DNA of 64,000 bases from NCBI GenBank assembly GCA_036936605.1, contig JAUPFV010000005.1, positions 157,853,195 through 157,917,194 on the forward strand, in the 5' to 3' direction. Made by a program: the position numbers and the translations under genes. The notes under the pieces are model-generated. The model was given only the letters and a program-made list of their open reading frames with translations. It made no database searches and had not been told where the DNA came from. The DNA is from Limnanthes douglasii subsp. nivea. Lineage: Eukaryota > Streptophyta > Magnoliopsida > Brassicales > Limnanthaceae. The stretch's first letter is position 1, and each line of letters begins with the position of its first letter. Below are positions 24,086 through 34,141 of the stretch, piece after piece.

Positions 24086-24235
24086 GGGGTAATCGAGTTG
24101 GTTGAGTAAGACATGCTTATGATTAAAGATCATAAGTTTGAATCTCTCTACATACTTGTCACCTTGTGTGGTTTACCTTCTGGCGTTGGTTTGCAGGTTA
24201 TTGCGTCAGGGTTTACCCTGGATCCAAAAAAAAAA
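24086..24235 (+). mobile_element. tRNA-derived SINE
   Basis: A 150-bp unit with a tRNA-like head (GTAATCGAGTTGGTTGAGT, A-box region, and AGTTTGAATCT at 24135-24145, B-box region), a body containing CACCTTGTGTGGTTTACCTT, and a 10-A tail at 24226-24235. The body is almost identical to the SINE part of the insertion at 42165-42444, so both belong to one family. SINEs are transcribed by RNA polymerase III and mobilised by LINE proteins. No TSD was clear. Confidence 0.8.
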
Positions 24236-24762
24236 CATGCATAAAGTCGAGAAACGGTTGGTTAAACGAAATTATGACGCAATTTCAAAAAATTATTAAA
24301 AAAGTTCAACATAAAATAAAATTCAATATTCTCTCCAAAATTCAAATATTTATTTTAAATTACTTGCTATGACGTTCGGGATCGTCGATTTCATCTTACT
24401 TATTAAAATCTCCTCCTTCAAGTAATTTTTTTTTTGAGACCAATAGGATGCACACATTATTAACAACTAGTTATTTTGTTAAATAAAATGTGATATCTCA
24501 GCTCATTAATTCAGAAATAAGTCAAACTTTATAAAATGTACTAGGTGGGATGAACTGAAAAAACTGTATAAACAACTCCAAAAATAAATAAATATATGGA
24601 ACAGAATGTCATAAGATGAACAGAAAACAGAAAATAAATAAAACAAAGAATATTTGTCAACCCATTTTAATGGATTCAGATAAATACCATATCCTCAAAT
24701 TTGTGTATTTCCAACATCTTTGTGATAACAAAGAAATTAAAGAAACAAATTTCTTCAAGAAG
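24236..24762. other. Intergenic, includes the 3' flank of the Maf-like gene
   Basis: No gene or repeat recognised. The part adjoining 24763 should hold the 3' UTR and poly(A) site of the minus-strand Maf-like gene, but I could not choose a polyadenylation signal with confidence. Confidence 0.4.
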
Positions 24763-27452
24763 CTATAATGCTTCTTGAATAAGTCTTTGGGTTAAGGCTT
24801 TAGGAAGTCCCATGACTGTATCGACACCGCCTACCTACAAAACACCACCAACGTAATGGTAAGAGAAGTATTGATAAGATAAGTAATGAATTCAAAAACA
24901 CAAACACACACACTCGTTCATCCTGAGCGAAGACAAAACATGACGACATACCACTCTGTCAACAAATGGTACTATGAGTGGATGTTCAATCATCAACCCT
25001 CCGGCGACCTTATAAGTAATACTATCTGCGACCTGAGAAAATCTAGCATACAATATTGAATATACTGAAACATCAAACCACGATTTTAAAAGATCATATG
25101 AGTATGACAAAGTTTTACCAGGTCCTCAATCACTTCCTCTGGTATCTCATGGAAATAGACCTGCAGTATACCACCAACTATTTTACTCTTTTGATTGGTG
25201 ACTGAAATAATAATTAGCTTGAAACCTGAGTTTCATATATGCTGTATATAACAAAATGGAGGAGCTTTTTTAATCTCCAAATTGATACCTATGGACAAAA
25301 ATTACTAGGTCGGTTTTGATTCGGGTCTATTTTTATAACTGAAGTATCAAAACAAACCATTAAAAGATACCTTGGTTCAGTTTGGATCTCAGTTCCGAAG
25401 CACAAACAAACCCATATATTTAAATTAACCAACCGGTTCTTTATAAAACCAAACCAACCTCAATATTTTGGTTTTGTGTTTGGTTTTACCCATCCTCAGG
25501 TGTGCGGCCCTAGAAATTACTACCGAAATGGAAGCATGAAACTGTAAGTTCTTGTAGCATAAGTATCAAGTGATTAAAACCATCTTTGATTTTTTTCCAA
25601 GACAATATTGCTAACATATCATTCTATCAAACACCTCCTAATAGTACTTGTAAAACAAGAAAAAGTTCTCGAGAAAATCACGAGTTTAAATACCTCTGCT
25701 TTGTCCCAACTTCCTTTTCTCGTTCCAGTCTTGAGGTTGGTAACAAGCACAGATCCTACCACACCACCATGATAACCAGAATATCCTGCATCAGATATAA
25801 GTGTTACACTAAGTAGAAGTAACTTCCACAAACTATGAACTAAAAGAACAATAGAATTGTCATTTGCCAAACCTTTAATGAATTCACGCGCTTCTTCCTT
25901 GTTCAATGGTTTTTCTCTGATCACACCTTCATACACCACCACCTTACATGATTTGTGCGCCAATAAGAAATAACTTTCAGTTGAACTTAGAGCTTGTTTG
26001 GTGTTTTTCATAGCCTTTTGGCTACAAAAATACTAAACATGCTAAAAACTAGCTTTTCGTAGTTGTTAAGGCTTTTTAAATTTATCTAACTTTCTTTGCA
26101 TAGTAGATTTTAGATCATTAGCTTTTAGGTTTCAAAAGCTAAGTTTTCTCAGTGATGCACCAAACAGCCCTTTAACAATGCTTTCACTTCAAAAATAAGT
26201 TCCCTATGTAATGATTAGTATAATCTTTCATCCGCCTTCGTATCATTATATTGTAGAGGCATTAGAGAAGAAAAAGGAAAATTAGAGCATACCGTATCTC
26301 CGGTAATTAGCAGCGTCGTATGAGGATCTTCTACGAATTGTTTGGTGTTGTCTAGTCGCGATAAAATGGCATCTGCCTAGGAAAATGGTGAAGGTAAGAA
26401 CACCACACTACGATATAGGAGCAAATGTCAAGCCATCACACAGTATTGAATAACTATTTCGTATGAGTAAACTCTGTCTATTTTACTCTCATAAAATTAA
26501 GGAAAATAAACTAAATTTGAGAAAAAGCATGAAGCTCTAGATAACGATTATCAGCTCTAAGAAAATACTAACATCTTCAATTTTTCAATTTAAAAAGTTG
26601 ATCTCGCTAACATGCTCATCTTCCAAACAAGTAAAAAAAATTACACTTTCCTTTCACTTTCTCTCAACATTTTCTTTCTCGAGATTTTCTTACAAACCAA
26701 ACAGCCTTACATACTAAAACTGTTGGAAAATACATTTTCCTTTCAACCTCTACAATACATTAGATAACGTTCTCTTTTGATTTCGATATTGGTTAAGAAC
26801 CAAACAATACATATTAGAATTTTCCTGCTCATCCTCCAAACAAGTATAAAACATCACAGTTTCTTACTTAACATCTTCATCCTGAAAGTTTTCTTAGACA
26901 CCAAAAAGTCTTGCATACTAAGACTGTTATCATCAAACACTAAATCGCTAACATTCACTATCTAATAATCGCAACTCGTACAGCTATACAGGTGTTTGCT
27001 GTCTCTTATACAGGTACATTTCAAGTATATAAAAAAGAAGAAAAGGGTTTACACAGTTAGTACCTTAGCTTCAGCCAAAGTCATAACCAAATCCTCAGGC
27101 TTCTCCCTCCTAATACTTTGCTCATCAATATCTGCAGTCTACAAAACCACAAAATTTCAAGCTTCCATGTCAGACAAGAGACAACACAGCAACAGAAACA
27201 AAAAACCATAACCACAGTCATAATAGTACCATTATTGTGAACTCATATCCCATTTCACCCAGAAGTTTCTTCCTCGCCATCGATTGGGACCCCAATATTA
27301 TCTGTCATTTCGAAATTCTTTCGTTAAACCACTAAAGCGAAACAAAGTTAATAGTTCGCTGATAAAGAAGACGAAAGCGGAATTCAGGTGAGATTGAAGA
27401 AAGAGCGAAAAGAACACACCCTAAAATCGGGTTGATTTGCAGTCGTACCCAT
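24763..27452 (-). CDS. Maf-like nucleoside triphosphate pyrophosphatase, nine exons
   Basis: Maf/HAM1-type enzymes hydrolyse non-canonical or selected nucleoside triphosphates to monophosphates plus pyrophosphate; this subfamily's substrate (dTTP/UTP or m7GTP type) I cannot assign. Exons (minus strand): 27452-27420, 27301-27230, 27138-27064, 26376-26293, 25942-25873, 25785-25694, 25160-25119, 25032-24952, 24834-24763. All introns are GT-AG, the frame is continuous, total 206 residues, the usual family length. Visible motifs: ILGSQSMARKK (residues 13-23, the SxSxxR loop), IRREKPED (44-51), ITGDTVVVYEG (84-94, catalytic Asp87), GYHGG, and AGGLMIEHPLI with VMGLPKAL near the C-terminus. No signal peptide or membrane segment; probably cytosolic. 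The start ATG at 27452 gives the standard short N-terminus; the frame stays open upstream to an ATG at 27674, so a 74-residue extension is possible. Exon structure is inferred by family comparison. Confidence 0.93.
25300..25515. mobile_element. Possible insertion in intron 6 of the Maf-like gene
   Basis: This part of the 533-bp intron 6 is rich in GGTTTTGATTCGGG / CCAAACCAACC-type motifs in both orientations and ends in CAGGTGTGCGGCCCTAG, resembling the terminus of a small DNA element. Neither TSD nor a convincing opposite end was found. Confidence 0.3.
25990..26173. mobile_element. Probable MITE in intron 4 of the Maf-like gene
   Basis: The left end GCTTGTTTGGTGTTTTTCAT and the reverse complement of the right end (GGGCTGTTTGGTGCATC) are related, giving short imperfect inverted termini around about 180 bp that also has an internal AGCTTTTGG/CCAAAAGCT-like theme. 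It is within the 350-bp intron 4, away from splice sites. No TSD identified; hAT-like ends are a guess. Confidence 0.45.
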
Positions 27453-27727
27453 TCTTGGTCTTTCTGGTAATGGTTGAAGCTCCTGTTTGTTGCTTGTGAT
27501 TGTAGTGTAATAATTGGTTTTAGAGATTTTTGTCCATATTGGACAAATTCGAGTTTTTTTAATTTTGTGTCCGAAAAAGTGGGATTTTACATCTAAATGA
27601 CGTCCTTCTGCTGCCGCTCTGGCTTTGTATCCGACACCCACGATTTTCTGAAACCGAAAAAACTTGAATTCCATTACAAAAGCAGAGAAGCAATTCGAGT
27701 TTTCCTTCTTTCAAATTCAATCCCTAA

Positions 27728-28092
27728 GAGCATGTACAGCGGAAGTGTTAAATCATGTGTTAATTTGATTTTTAGTTAAAACACTAAAAAATCTACTCCA
27801 CTCAACGTGTTAAGATTGAAGTTAGATGACGTGGAAGTAATTTTTGTTAACTCGTTTGTTAAATTCCCAGAGCGAGTTAGCAGATATATCCATTGTAATT
27901 TAGCGGTTATTTTTCCTTTTTTTTCTCCTCCACTCTCTCCTTTTTGTTATTTTATTCGTTAACTAATATCTTTTAATATATACGACTAAAGCCCATTCAA
28001 ATTAGTTAGCTAAAAAATAGATAAATCATATCTTTTTATCCTACGTGTCACTAGTTAACATATAATTTTAACATGTACCACTGTACATGCTC
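27728..28092. mobile_element. PIF/Harbinger-type MITE
   Basis: The ends are GAGCATGTACAG (27728-27739) and its exact complement CTGTACATGCTC (28081-28092); similarity extends imperfectly to about 25 bp (..GG.A..TGTTAAA). The element is flanked on both sides by TAA (27725-27727 and 28093-28095), the 3-bp target typical of PIF/Harbinger MITEs. No coding capacity. It lies 276 bp upstream of the Maf-like ATG, so it could overlap that gene's promoter. Confidence 0.85.
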
Positions 28093-28095
28093 TAA

Positions 28096-28805
28096 AAGAT
28101 ACTCTAGAATCCATCACTAGAGTGTTTTAATTGAACCCCACTCATCTGACCGTTTGTTGGTAGTCGTACTTTGTGGTATTTGAATAAAAAGCTTCGAGTG
28201 GCTTCAAAACCACATGTAAGGTTTTTTTTTTTCCTGCTATTTTACTTGAGTTTGGTGAAACTATTTCTAAAATGATAATTCTCTCGTTCCACCATGAATT
28301 AAATAAGTTTTTTAATTTTATAGAATAAAAAAATTAGCTAAAAAAATTAGTTTTCCACACCTTTGGATGGAGTTCTTCTATTATTAAAGAAAAGTTTTGC
28401 TTTTTCAAAACATTTTATAAAACATAAAATAAAAAAAAATCCGAAATTTATCTTCTGAACTTTTTTTATTTTTTTCATTTTATCTTCTTCAAAAACACGA
28501 AATTCTATCACTTTATCAATTGAAACAAAAAATTTTACTTCATCGTTTCATCTTTTTCAAAAGCTCAACATTCACCACTTTATCCATAGAAATAAAATAG
28601 TATGTTCTTCTTCTAATTCTTGATTTAATTTACTTTTACTTTTGAATTGATTTTCTTGGTGATGTTCATCTAACTCATTTAGGATGTTATAGTTAGTTAA
28701 AATTACTTAAATGTATGATTATAATCGATTTGTGGATGATCTGATGGTATGTTTATGTTAATTTTATCTTAGAGTTAAAGTTTTTAGGGTTTTAGAAGGT
28801 TTTAT
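28096..28805. other. AT-rich spacer
   Basis: No gene, domain or repeat family recognised. Composition is strongly AT-rich with long A and T runs. Confidence 0.4.
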
Positions 28806-28809
28806 CGCG

Positions 28810-29930
28810 ATTTGTCCGATGGAGTTCGCCACTGTTTTTTAGCATTCACAATACAAATGTTCTGTATCGTCGGTGTTGTTGGTACGATAGCGCAGGTATC
28901 CAATCCGTGGTTTTTTTATGTTCTTGGCACCAACGACATAAACATATCATATTGCCAATATGGTACAATGGTACTTGCGGTGCCAAATCTATATTTTTTT
29001 TGCACCAAAAATGTCATTCGACCATACTAGCGGTACACCATGTCTATACCGCCAGTACTTTTAATTTTTTTAACGCGTATAACTAACTAATTTATTGTGT
29101 GTATTGTAGTCAACAGTGGTAGCCCGGAGAAAACCTTGAAAGAACGAGATAAACGTACACGTATCTCCCAAACCGAAGAAGACTATACTCGATCCGCTAC
29201 CGTTGAGGCAAATGAGCTTATGCGTACCGAGTCATCTTTGTGGGTAAATAAGTATGATAAAGCCTGAAAATACCAAATTGATGGCTCACCTAGTCATCGT
29301 GTTGAATCATCGACGATGATATATGTTCTGAGACATATTAGCTCAACAATCCTACTCAAACACCGAGTAGTACTCTTGATCTCAAGAATATGTTTTTTGG
29401 GGCAAAATAATATCATAATATTTTCAGACTAGAAGCTTCATAAGACGTGCAACACCTACATCGTGAATGTAAGTTTGATTATATATTTCAATTTATTTTT
29501 TTAATATGGTGCTTATGTGAATAGGTATGGATGATACGTTATCACTTTCAATGTTGTTGATGAGTGTGATGTAGTACAGGTTATTCATACTTTCAACCAT
29601 ATTCGACCTCTTGACGGCAACGAGGAATAGATACAAAATTTTGCAAAAGGAGTTATGGATATCACTGCTCCTTGGCTCGTTATTATTTTAGATATTTTGA
29701 TACTCTGTGTATTTTCATAGACACCAAAACTCATTATGTTGTTCTTGTTGTTGTATATCTAGTAGCAAAAGATATTATATATTTTGTATTGGATGGTGTT
29801 GTTTAGTATTGTATGTTATATTCGATGATGTTTTTTTAGTTTTATATTGTCATTTTTTATGAAATATAGATTTTATGTTGTGTTTTCGGTTAGCCACACA
29901 AACGTGTGATGGTACAAAAAAATTGGGTAT
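28810..29930. other. Unidentified transposon-like sequence
   Basis: 28870-29050 contains the CCG.CGGTA-rich motifs seen again at 29940-30625 and 33125-33380, so the three stretches probably belong to one DNA element split by the LTR element at 30626-32053. 29090-29860 has short open pieces but no domain I recognise. CACTA-like subterminal repeats are one possibility, but terminal CACTA sequences were not found. Confidence 0.35.
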
Positions 29931-29939
29931 TTTTTTAAA

Positions 29940-30625
29940 AAATGTTTCATTATACCGGCGGTATATATATTGTATACCTTCGTATAATAGATCCACCACC
30001 AGTATGGAAATTCCATATCGATAGTAGTATTGTACCGGTGGTATAAAAATTCACTATCGTCTGTATATTGAATCAAATTTTTAGGTTTTATTAGAGTTGT
30101 TTTTATCTTTATACAAGCGGGAAATACCTTATATACTGCTAATGTAATATATGCATTGTCGGTATGGAAATTCCATATCGGTGGTGTACTATCTTATCGA
30201 CTTATTAATAATTGTATACAACTGGTATGGTGAAATAAATTTGTGGGTTTTGTCGGATTTTTTTTTGTTCTTTATATCGACGGTATAAACATTGTGTACC
30301 GTCAATATAATATATGTCCCACCGGTATGTCAATTTCATACCAACGGTGTAGTATCTTATTGGTGGCAAAACAATTCTATATTGTTGGTATTATGAAACA
30401 AATTTGTGGTTTTATTAGAGTTGTTTTCATTCGAAATACCGCGAGTATTGTATATGTACTACCGACATGAAAATTTAATACCAACGGTGTAGTATTTTAC
30501 CAGTGGTATAAAAATTATATACAACCGGTATGGGAAGCAAATTTGCGGGTTTTGTTTAAGGTATTTTTTATATTTATACGGATGGTATCGATATTGTATA
30601 CCGTTGGTATAATATATGTACATTG
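29940..30625. repeat. Degenerate tandem repeats with a central dyad
   Basis: A self-complementary core (GTATGGAAATTCCATAT) recurs at 30001 and 30161, with diverged copies at 30324 and 30464, giving spacings of about 160, 163 and 140 bp. Each unit also carries ACCGGTGGTAT-like and TTTGTGGGTTTTGT-like blocks. The array is cut at 30625 by the LTR element. Confidence 0.75.
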
Positions 30626-31022
30626 TGGTAGCGAAGCGAAAATAGAAGAAACAGACAACGATAAAACCCTAACCCTAGGTTAGAGAAATAAGGAGACTCA
30701 GAATAATAATTCTCAAAATTCAATTAAACAAAGTCTGACGACAAAATAGGGTATAGGATGATTTATATAGCATGACCCAAAACCCTAATTCCAAATAAGA
30801 AAAATTACATAAATGTTTTAAAATAAAATAAATAAATAAAATAACGCTAAAATATTAAAACTGGTTTTCGGAGGCCTTACAAGTCGAATCTGGGTATCAA
30901 ACTTAGTGACAAAGTCACATATTTGAAATCTGACGGGCTCGTTGAAATCTTCGATTTGAGTACCTGTTTGACCCAATTCTGATACCTGGGCAAGAAACCA
31001 GTCTGTTTGACCCAGATACATC
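30626..31022 (-). repeat. 3' LTR of the family-B element
   Basis: About 397 bp, matching the 5' LTR at 31247-32053 once the inserted solo LTR is removed. The inner end has diverged from the expected CTACATCA (reads AGATACATCTTCA), so this boundary is approximate. Contains two telomere-like CCCTAA units in AAAACCCTAACCCTAGG, a feature of all family-B LTRs here. Confidence 0.85.
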
Positions 31023-31245
31023 TTCAAAAATATGTGTATCAGTCTTCAACGCCAGTTTCTGAACAGCTTCCTCTGAAATCAGATTCTTATAGATATCTGA
31101 ATCAATTACAAATTTGCAAATTCTTCCTCCAACTGTGCAGGTAGACTGGAAGATGTCTTTCTCTATTCTAGCATTCAAATCAAGAGGTACCTGGAACATG
31201 ATTCCTGTATCTGCGTAGCAGGAATTGTTAGGCTCTGATACCAAT
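31023..31245 (-). pseudogene. Retroviral-type protease fragment in the family-B element
   Basis: The minus-strand frame from 31244 reads through GGRICKFVIDSDIYKNLIS and EEAVQKLALKTDTH, matching the gypsy aspartic protease region (C-x-LIIDxGSxxNxxSxxxVxKLxLxxxxHPxPYxLxW). The catalytic D-S/T-G is D-S-D here. A fuller version of the same region is at 62290-61286. It is a deletion derivative that keeps only the start of the internal region. Confidence 0.75.
31232..31243 (-). promoter_or_regulatory. Primer-binding site of the family-B element
   Basis: The minus strand reads TGGTATCAGAGC (initiator-Met tRNA type), 3 nt inside the 5' LTR end at 31247. Confidence 0.85.
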
Positions 31246-31246
31246 A

Positions 31247-32053
31247 TGGTAGCGAAACGGAAATAGAAGAAACAAACAACGATAAAACCCTAACCCTATG
31301 TTAGAGAAATAAGGAGACTCAGAATAATAATTCTCAAAATTCAATTAATCAAAGTCTGACGACAAAATAGGGTATAAGATGGTGTGGATAATTATCGCCT
31401 GAGGGTAGGCTTGTAATTTGTTTGGTGTTTAATAGTAGTATGTGAGTGTTTTATTTTTAGTGTAGAGAGTAGAGAGATAATTAAGCTGGCTGGTAGCAGT
31501 TAATTCTCATTACCCATGCAGGTGGTTGGGTATTTATACCCTCATGTTTGGGCCCTTATGGGCTTTCGGGTCATGTTAAATGGACCCGGGTCATGTTCAA
31601 AGACCCATGAGCTCTTAAGTAGGAGAGCAAGTAGCTTAGTCAAGTAGTGTTTAGGTTTTTTAGTACTTTTGTCATAGTTCGAACAGTCCTTTGGGCTAAG
31701 TGTTCGAAGTGATCTGTCCGGTCCGGAGAGCTTGGATCGATCTGTCATTGTCCGGGGAGCATGCAGAATTCGGACTCATCATAAGATGCTTTATATAGCA
31801 TGCCTAAAACCCTAATTCCAAATAAGAAAAATTACATAAATGTTTTAAAATAAAATAAATAAATAAAATAACGCTAAAATATTAAAACTGGTTTTCGGAG
31901 GCTTTACAGGTCGAATCTGAGTATCAAACTTGGTGACAAAGTCACATATTTGAAATCTGACGGGCTCGTCGAAATCTTTGATTTGAGTACCTGTTTGACC
32001 CAAGTCCGATACCTGGGCAAGAAACCAGTATGTTCGCAATCTTCGCTACATCA
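31247..32053 (-). repeat. 5' LTR of the family-B element, split by a solo LTR
   Basis: The outer end is TGATGTAGCG (minus strand, adjoining TSD CATTG) and the inner end CGCTACCA. It consists of 31247-31379 and 31787-32053, plus the 31380-31781 insertion and its duplicated TAAGA. Confidence 0.88.
31380..31781. repeat. Solo LTR (family A) nested in the family-B 5' LTR
   Basis: A 402-bp sequence with ends TGGTGTGGAT...GGACTCATCA, flanked by perfect 5-bp TSDs TAAGA (31375-31379 and 31782-31786). A second copy with its own TSD is at 58234-58595, and a diverged relative is the LTR at about 51437-51720. The body has TGGTTGGGTATTTATACCC with a TATA-like core. Solo LTRs form by recombination between the two LTRs of a full element. 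Confidence 0.93.
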
Positions 32054-32059
32054 CATTGG

Positions 32060-33120
32060 GTATAAAAGTTTTATATTTTCGGTAAACAAAATCAAATGAG
32101 AAATCTCCCATATATCAAACTCTTGTCAACTATAGTTCTCGTCAATAAAAAATAACCCACCAACTACAAATATTCCGCCAATTCTATATTTAATTTCTTT
32201 ATGAAAAGCTACTCGGACCTAGAATATTTGTTCATCTACCAAAATGACATAAGCAATCAAACTCAAACTCTCTATTTTTAAGATATTGAATGGACTACCA
32301 ACAGTGATAGTCACTTGCTCCATACCGTCAAGTTTGTAAAGACAACAAGGTCGGATTAAACTATCGATGAGTTTTTTAATGACGTGATGTGCACAATATA
32401 CTACATATACGGCCATAAATAAATAAAAATCCATGTCTAACTCCTCGTATACGTGAAGAAGTCTATATGAGATATAATTATTTGAATTGAATACTAATGG
32501 TTCGGTTGTTCAACATCTCCTGTAAATTTATGCAAGACGTATTCAACTTGTTCAATTTGAATATTATTTATTTCATTACAAATGATATGTTACGTTATAC
32601 GGAGGAGCAAATATTTGAAAAATAGAATGCAATAAAAAATTGCAAATCCCTAAATTTTTTATGCTTGTTTGATGTTTAATAAGTTATTGTATTTGATGTT
32701 ATATATGTTTTATTTACGTTAAGTATTATATTCGTAAGTTATTCTCCTTTTGTATTGATGCTTAATGTATATATTAGGTTACAATATTTGGAATTCTTTC
32801 CAAATATTCAGGTTCGTGACCTCCCACATGATGCCAGCCAAGAGGTGCATAAGCTACTAGGTTTATGGATAAACAATATATATTTATTCAGATTTAATTA
32901 GATCTCGTTGGCAGCAAACTCGAACAAATAATAGTGGATGCCCAAGATCTAAATTAGATATGCAATGATATAAGGCTTCGTAAAGTGTTATGTTATTCAT
33001 TCATCCGTTTCTATTTAATGTATATGCTTTTGATGTCTTTGTATTTTATGTTTAATTTTATTGAGTTTAGTATAATAATTTTAAATTGTTAGTTTAATAA
33101 TAAAAATCATAACACAGAAA
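32060..33120. other. Unassigned AT-rich segment
   Basis: Probably the other half of the DNA element at 28810-30625, since that element was split at CATTG. A 71-codon minus-strand frame at 32434-32219 has no recognisable domain. No other feature supported. Confidence 0.35.
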
Positions 33121-33124
33121 AAAA

Positions 33125-33390
33125 ATACTATAGATAAAGTCTACTGCACCGACAATATAACCCACTAGAACCAACTGTGGTTTGCTTCAATACCGTCGAT
33201 GCTAAAGTGTTGGAACACCAACTGTGGTTTGCTTCAATACCGTCGATGCTAAAGTGTTGGAGCCAGCAGTTTCATGCCTATGTACTGACAATATAACCTG
33301 GTTTTATCGCCAGTTCTAAATACAATGAGGGTTCAATATGCACCGGTAGGCTCTGTACCGACGATTCCTATACCTGTACCACCAGTACAC
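33125..33390. repeat. CCG/CGG-rich repeat segment with 47-bp tandem duplication
   Basis: ACCGACAATATAAC, ATACCGTCGATGC and CACCGGTAGG motifs resemble those at 28870-29050 and 29940-30625. Within it, a 47-bp unit starting ACCAACTGTGGTTTGCTTC is duplicated at 33170 and 33217 with no visible difference. 33391-34130 adds only AT-rich sequence. Confidence 0.7.
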
Positions 33391-34141
33391 ACTCTAAAAC
33401 AATTTTTTAAAAAATATCAAGAAATCTATTAAATCATGTTATTAATGAGTTAGATATAATTGGTTATCTATTTTAAATTATTATTTTCATTGATAAAGTT
33501 TTGGTTTTTATTTTAAGGTTTTTTAAAGTTTTGAGTTAAAATTGTTTTTATTTGGAAATAACATTTTTTTTAAGAACAAATTAGTAATTTTGGAAAACAA
33601 ATGTTGGTTCAATGTTGTTGTTTTGGATGATATTGTTTTAAGTCCTATATTTTCAAAACAACAAACCTATTTTTCACTATATTTTAAAAAAAAATTCAAA
33701 TTCACTTTAAAATAGTCAAATGACTAAAATGGAAAAAATACTAAAAAAAAATCTGTTTGTTAGAAAAAATTTCTAATTTTAGAGACAAAAATTTAGCAGA
33801 ACTTTTTTATTTTTGTTTTCAAGAACTTTAATTTTAAAAGCAAGAAAACATCGCTTTTTAAATCCGTCTTTTTATATTTATATTTATGTATTTTTAAACT
33901 TTATTTTTCAGGATTTTAAATTAAAATTTTATTTTAAATTAAATTAATTGAATATTTTTAATTTTTAATTTTTAATAGTTTTAATTCAAGTTTTGATTTA
34001 CTAGTTAATTTAGTTCTGATCCATCTCTACGAACTTAGAATTAGTAATTTAAAATTAATTTGGAAGAAATTATTAGAGTATGATTTGTCCTTGTTCATGT
34101 TGGTATTTCAATCCAAAAGGTGGAAATCAAATGTTAGAAAA

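Larger units (their letters stand above)
30626..32053 (-). mobile_element. Small non-autonomous LTR retrotransposon (family B)
   Basis: The element is bounded by a perfect 5-bp TSD, CATTG (30621-30625 and 32054-32058). On the minus strand it has a 5' LTR (32053-31247, interrupted by a solo LTR), a PBS, about 220 bp of internal sequence encoding only a protease fragment, and a 3' LTR (about 31022-30626). LTR ends read TGATGTAG...CGCTACCA. No RT or integrase is present, so it must have moved in trans. Related copies lie at 60837-64000. Confidence 0.9.

Noticed and set aside
24086..24150. tRNA gene
   Set aside because: A and B box-like sequences belong to a SINE head; no cloverleaf can be closed and an A tail follows.
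25586..25816. Plus-strand frame opposite exon 6 of the Maf-like gene
   Set aside because: It is antisense to a well-supported exon and has no domain of its own.
27301..27313. ATG at about 27310 as start of the Maf-like protein
   Set aside because: It is out of frame with the ILGSQS motif and lies in intron 1; the exon at 27452-27420 joins in frame and gives the normal family N-terminus.
30663..30680. Interstitial telomere repeat
   Set aside because: The two CCCTAA-like units are a fixed part of family-B LTRs and recur at the same LTR position at 31288 and, diverged, at 63200.
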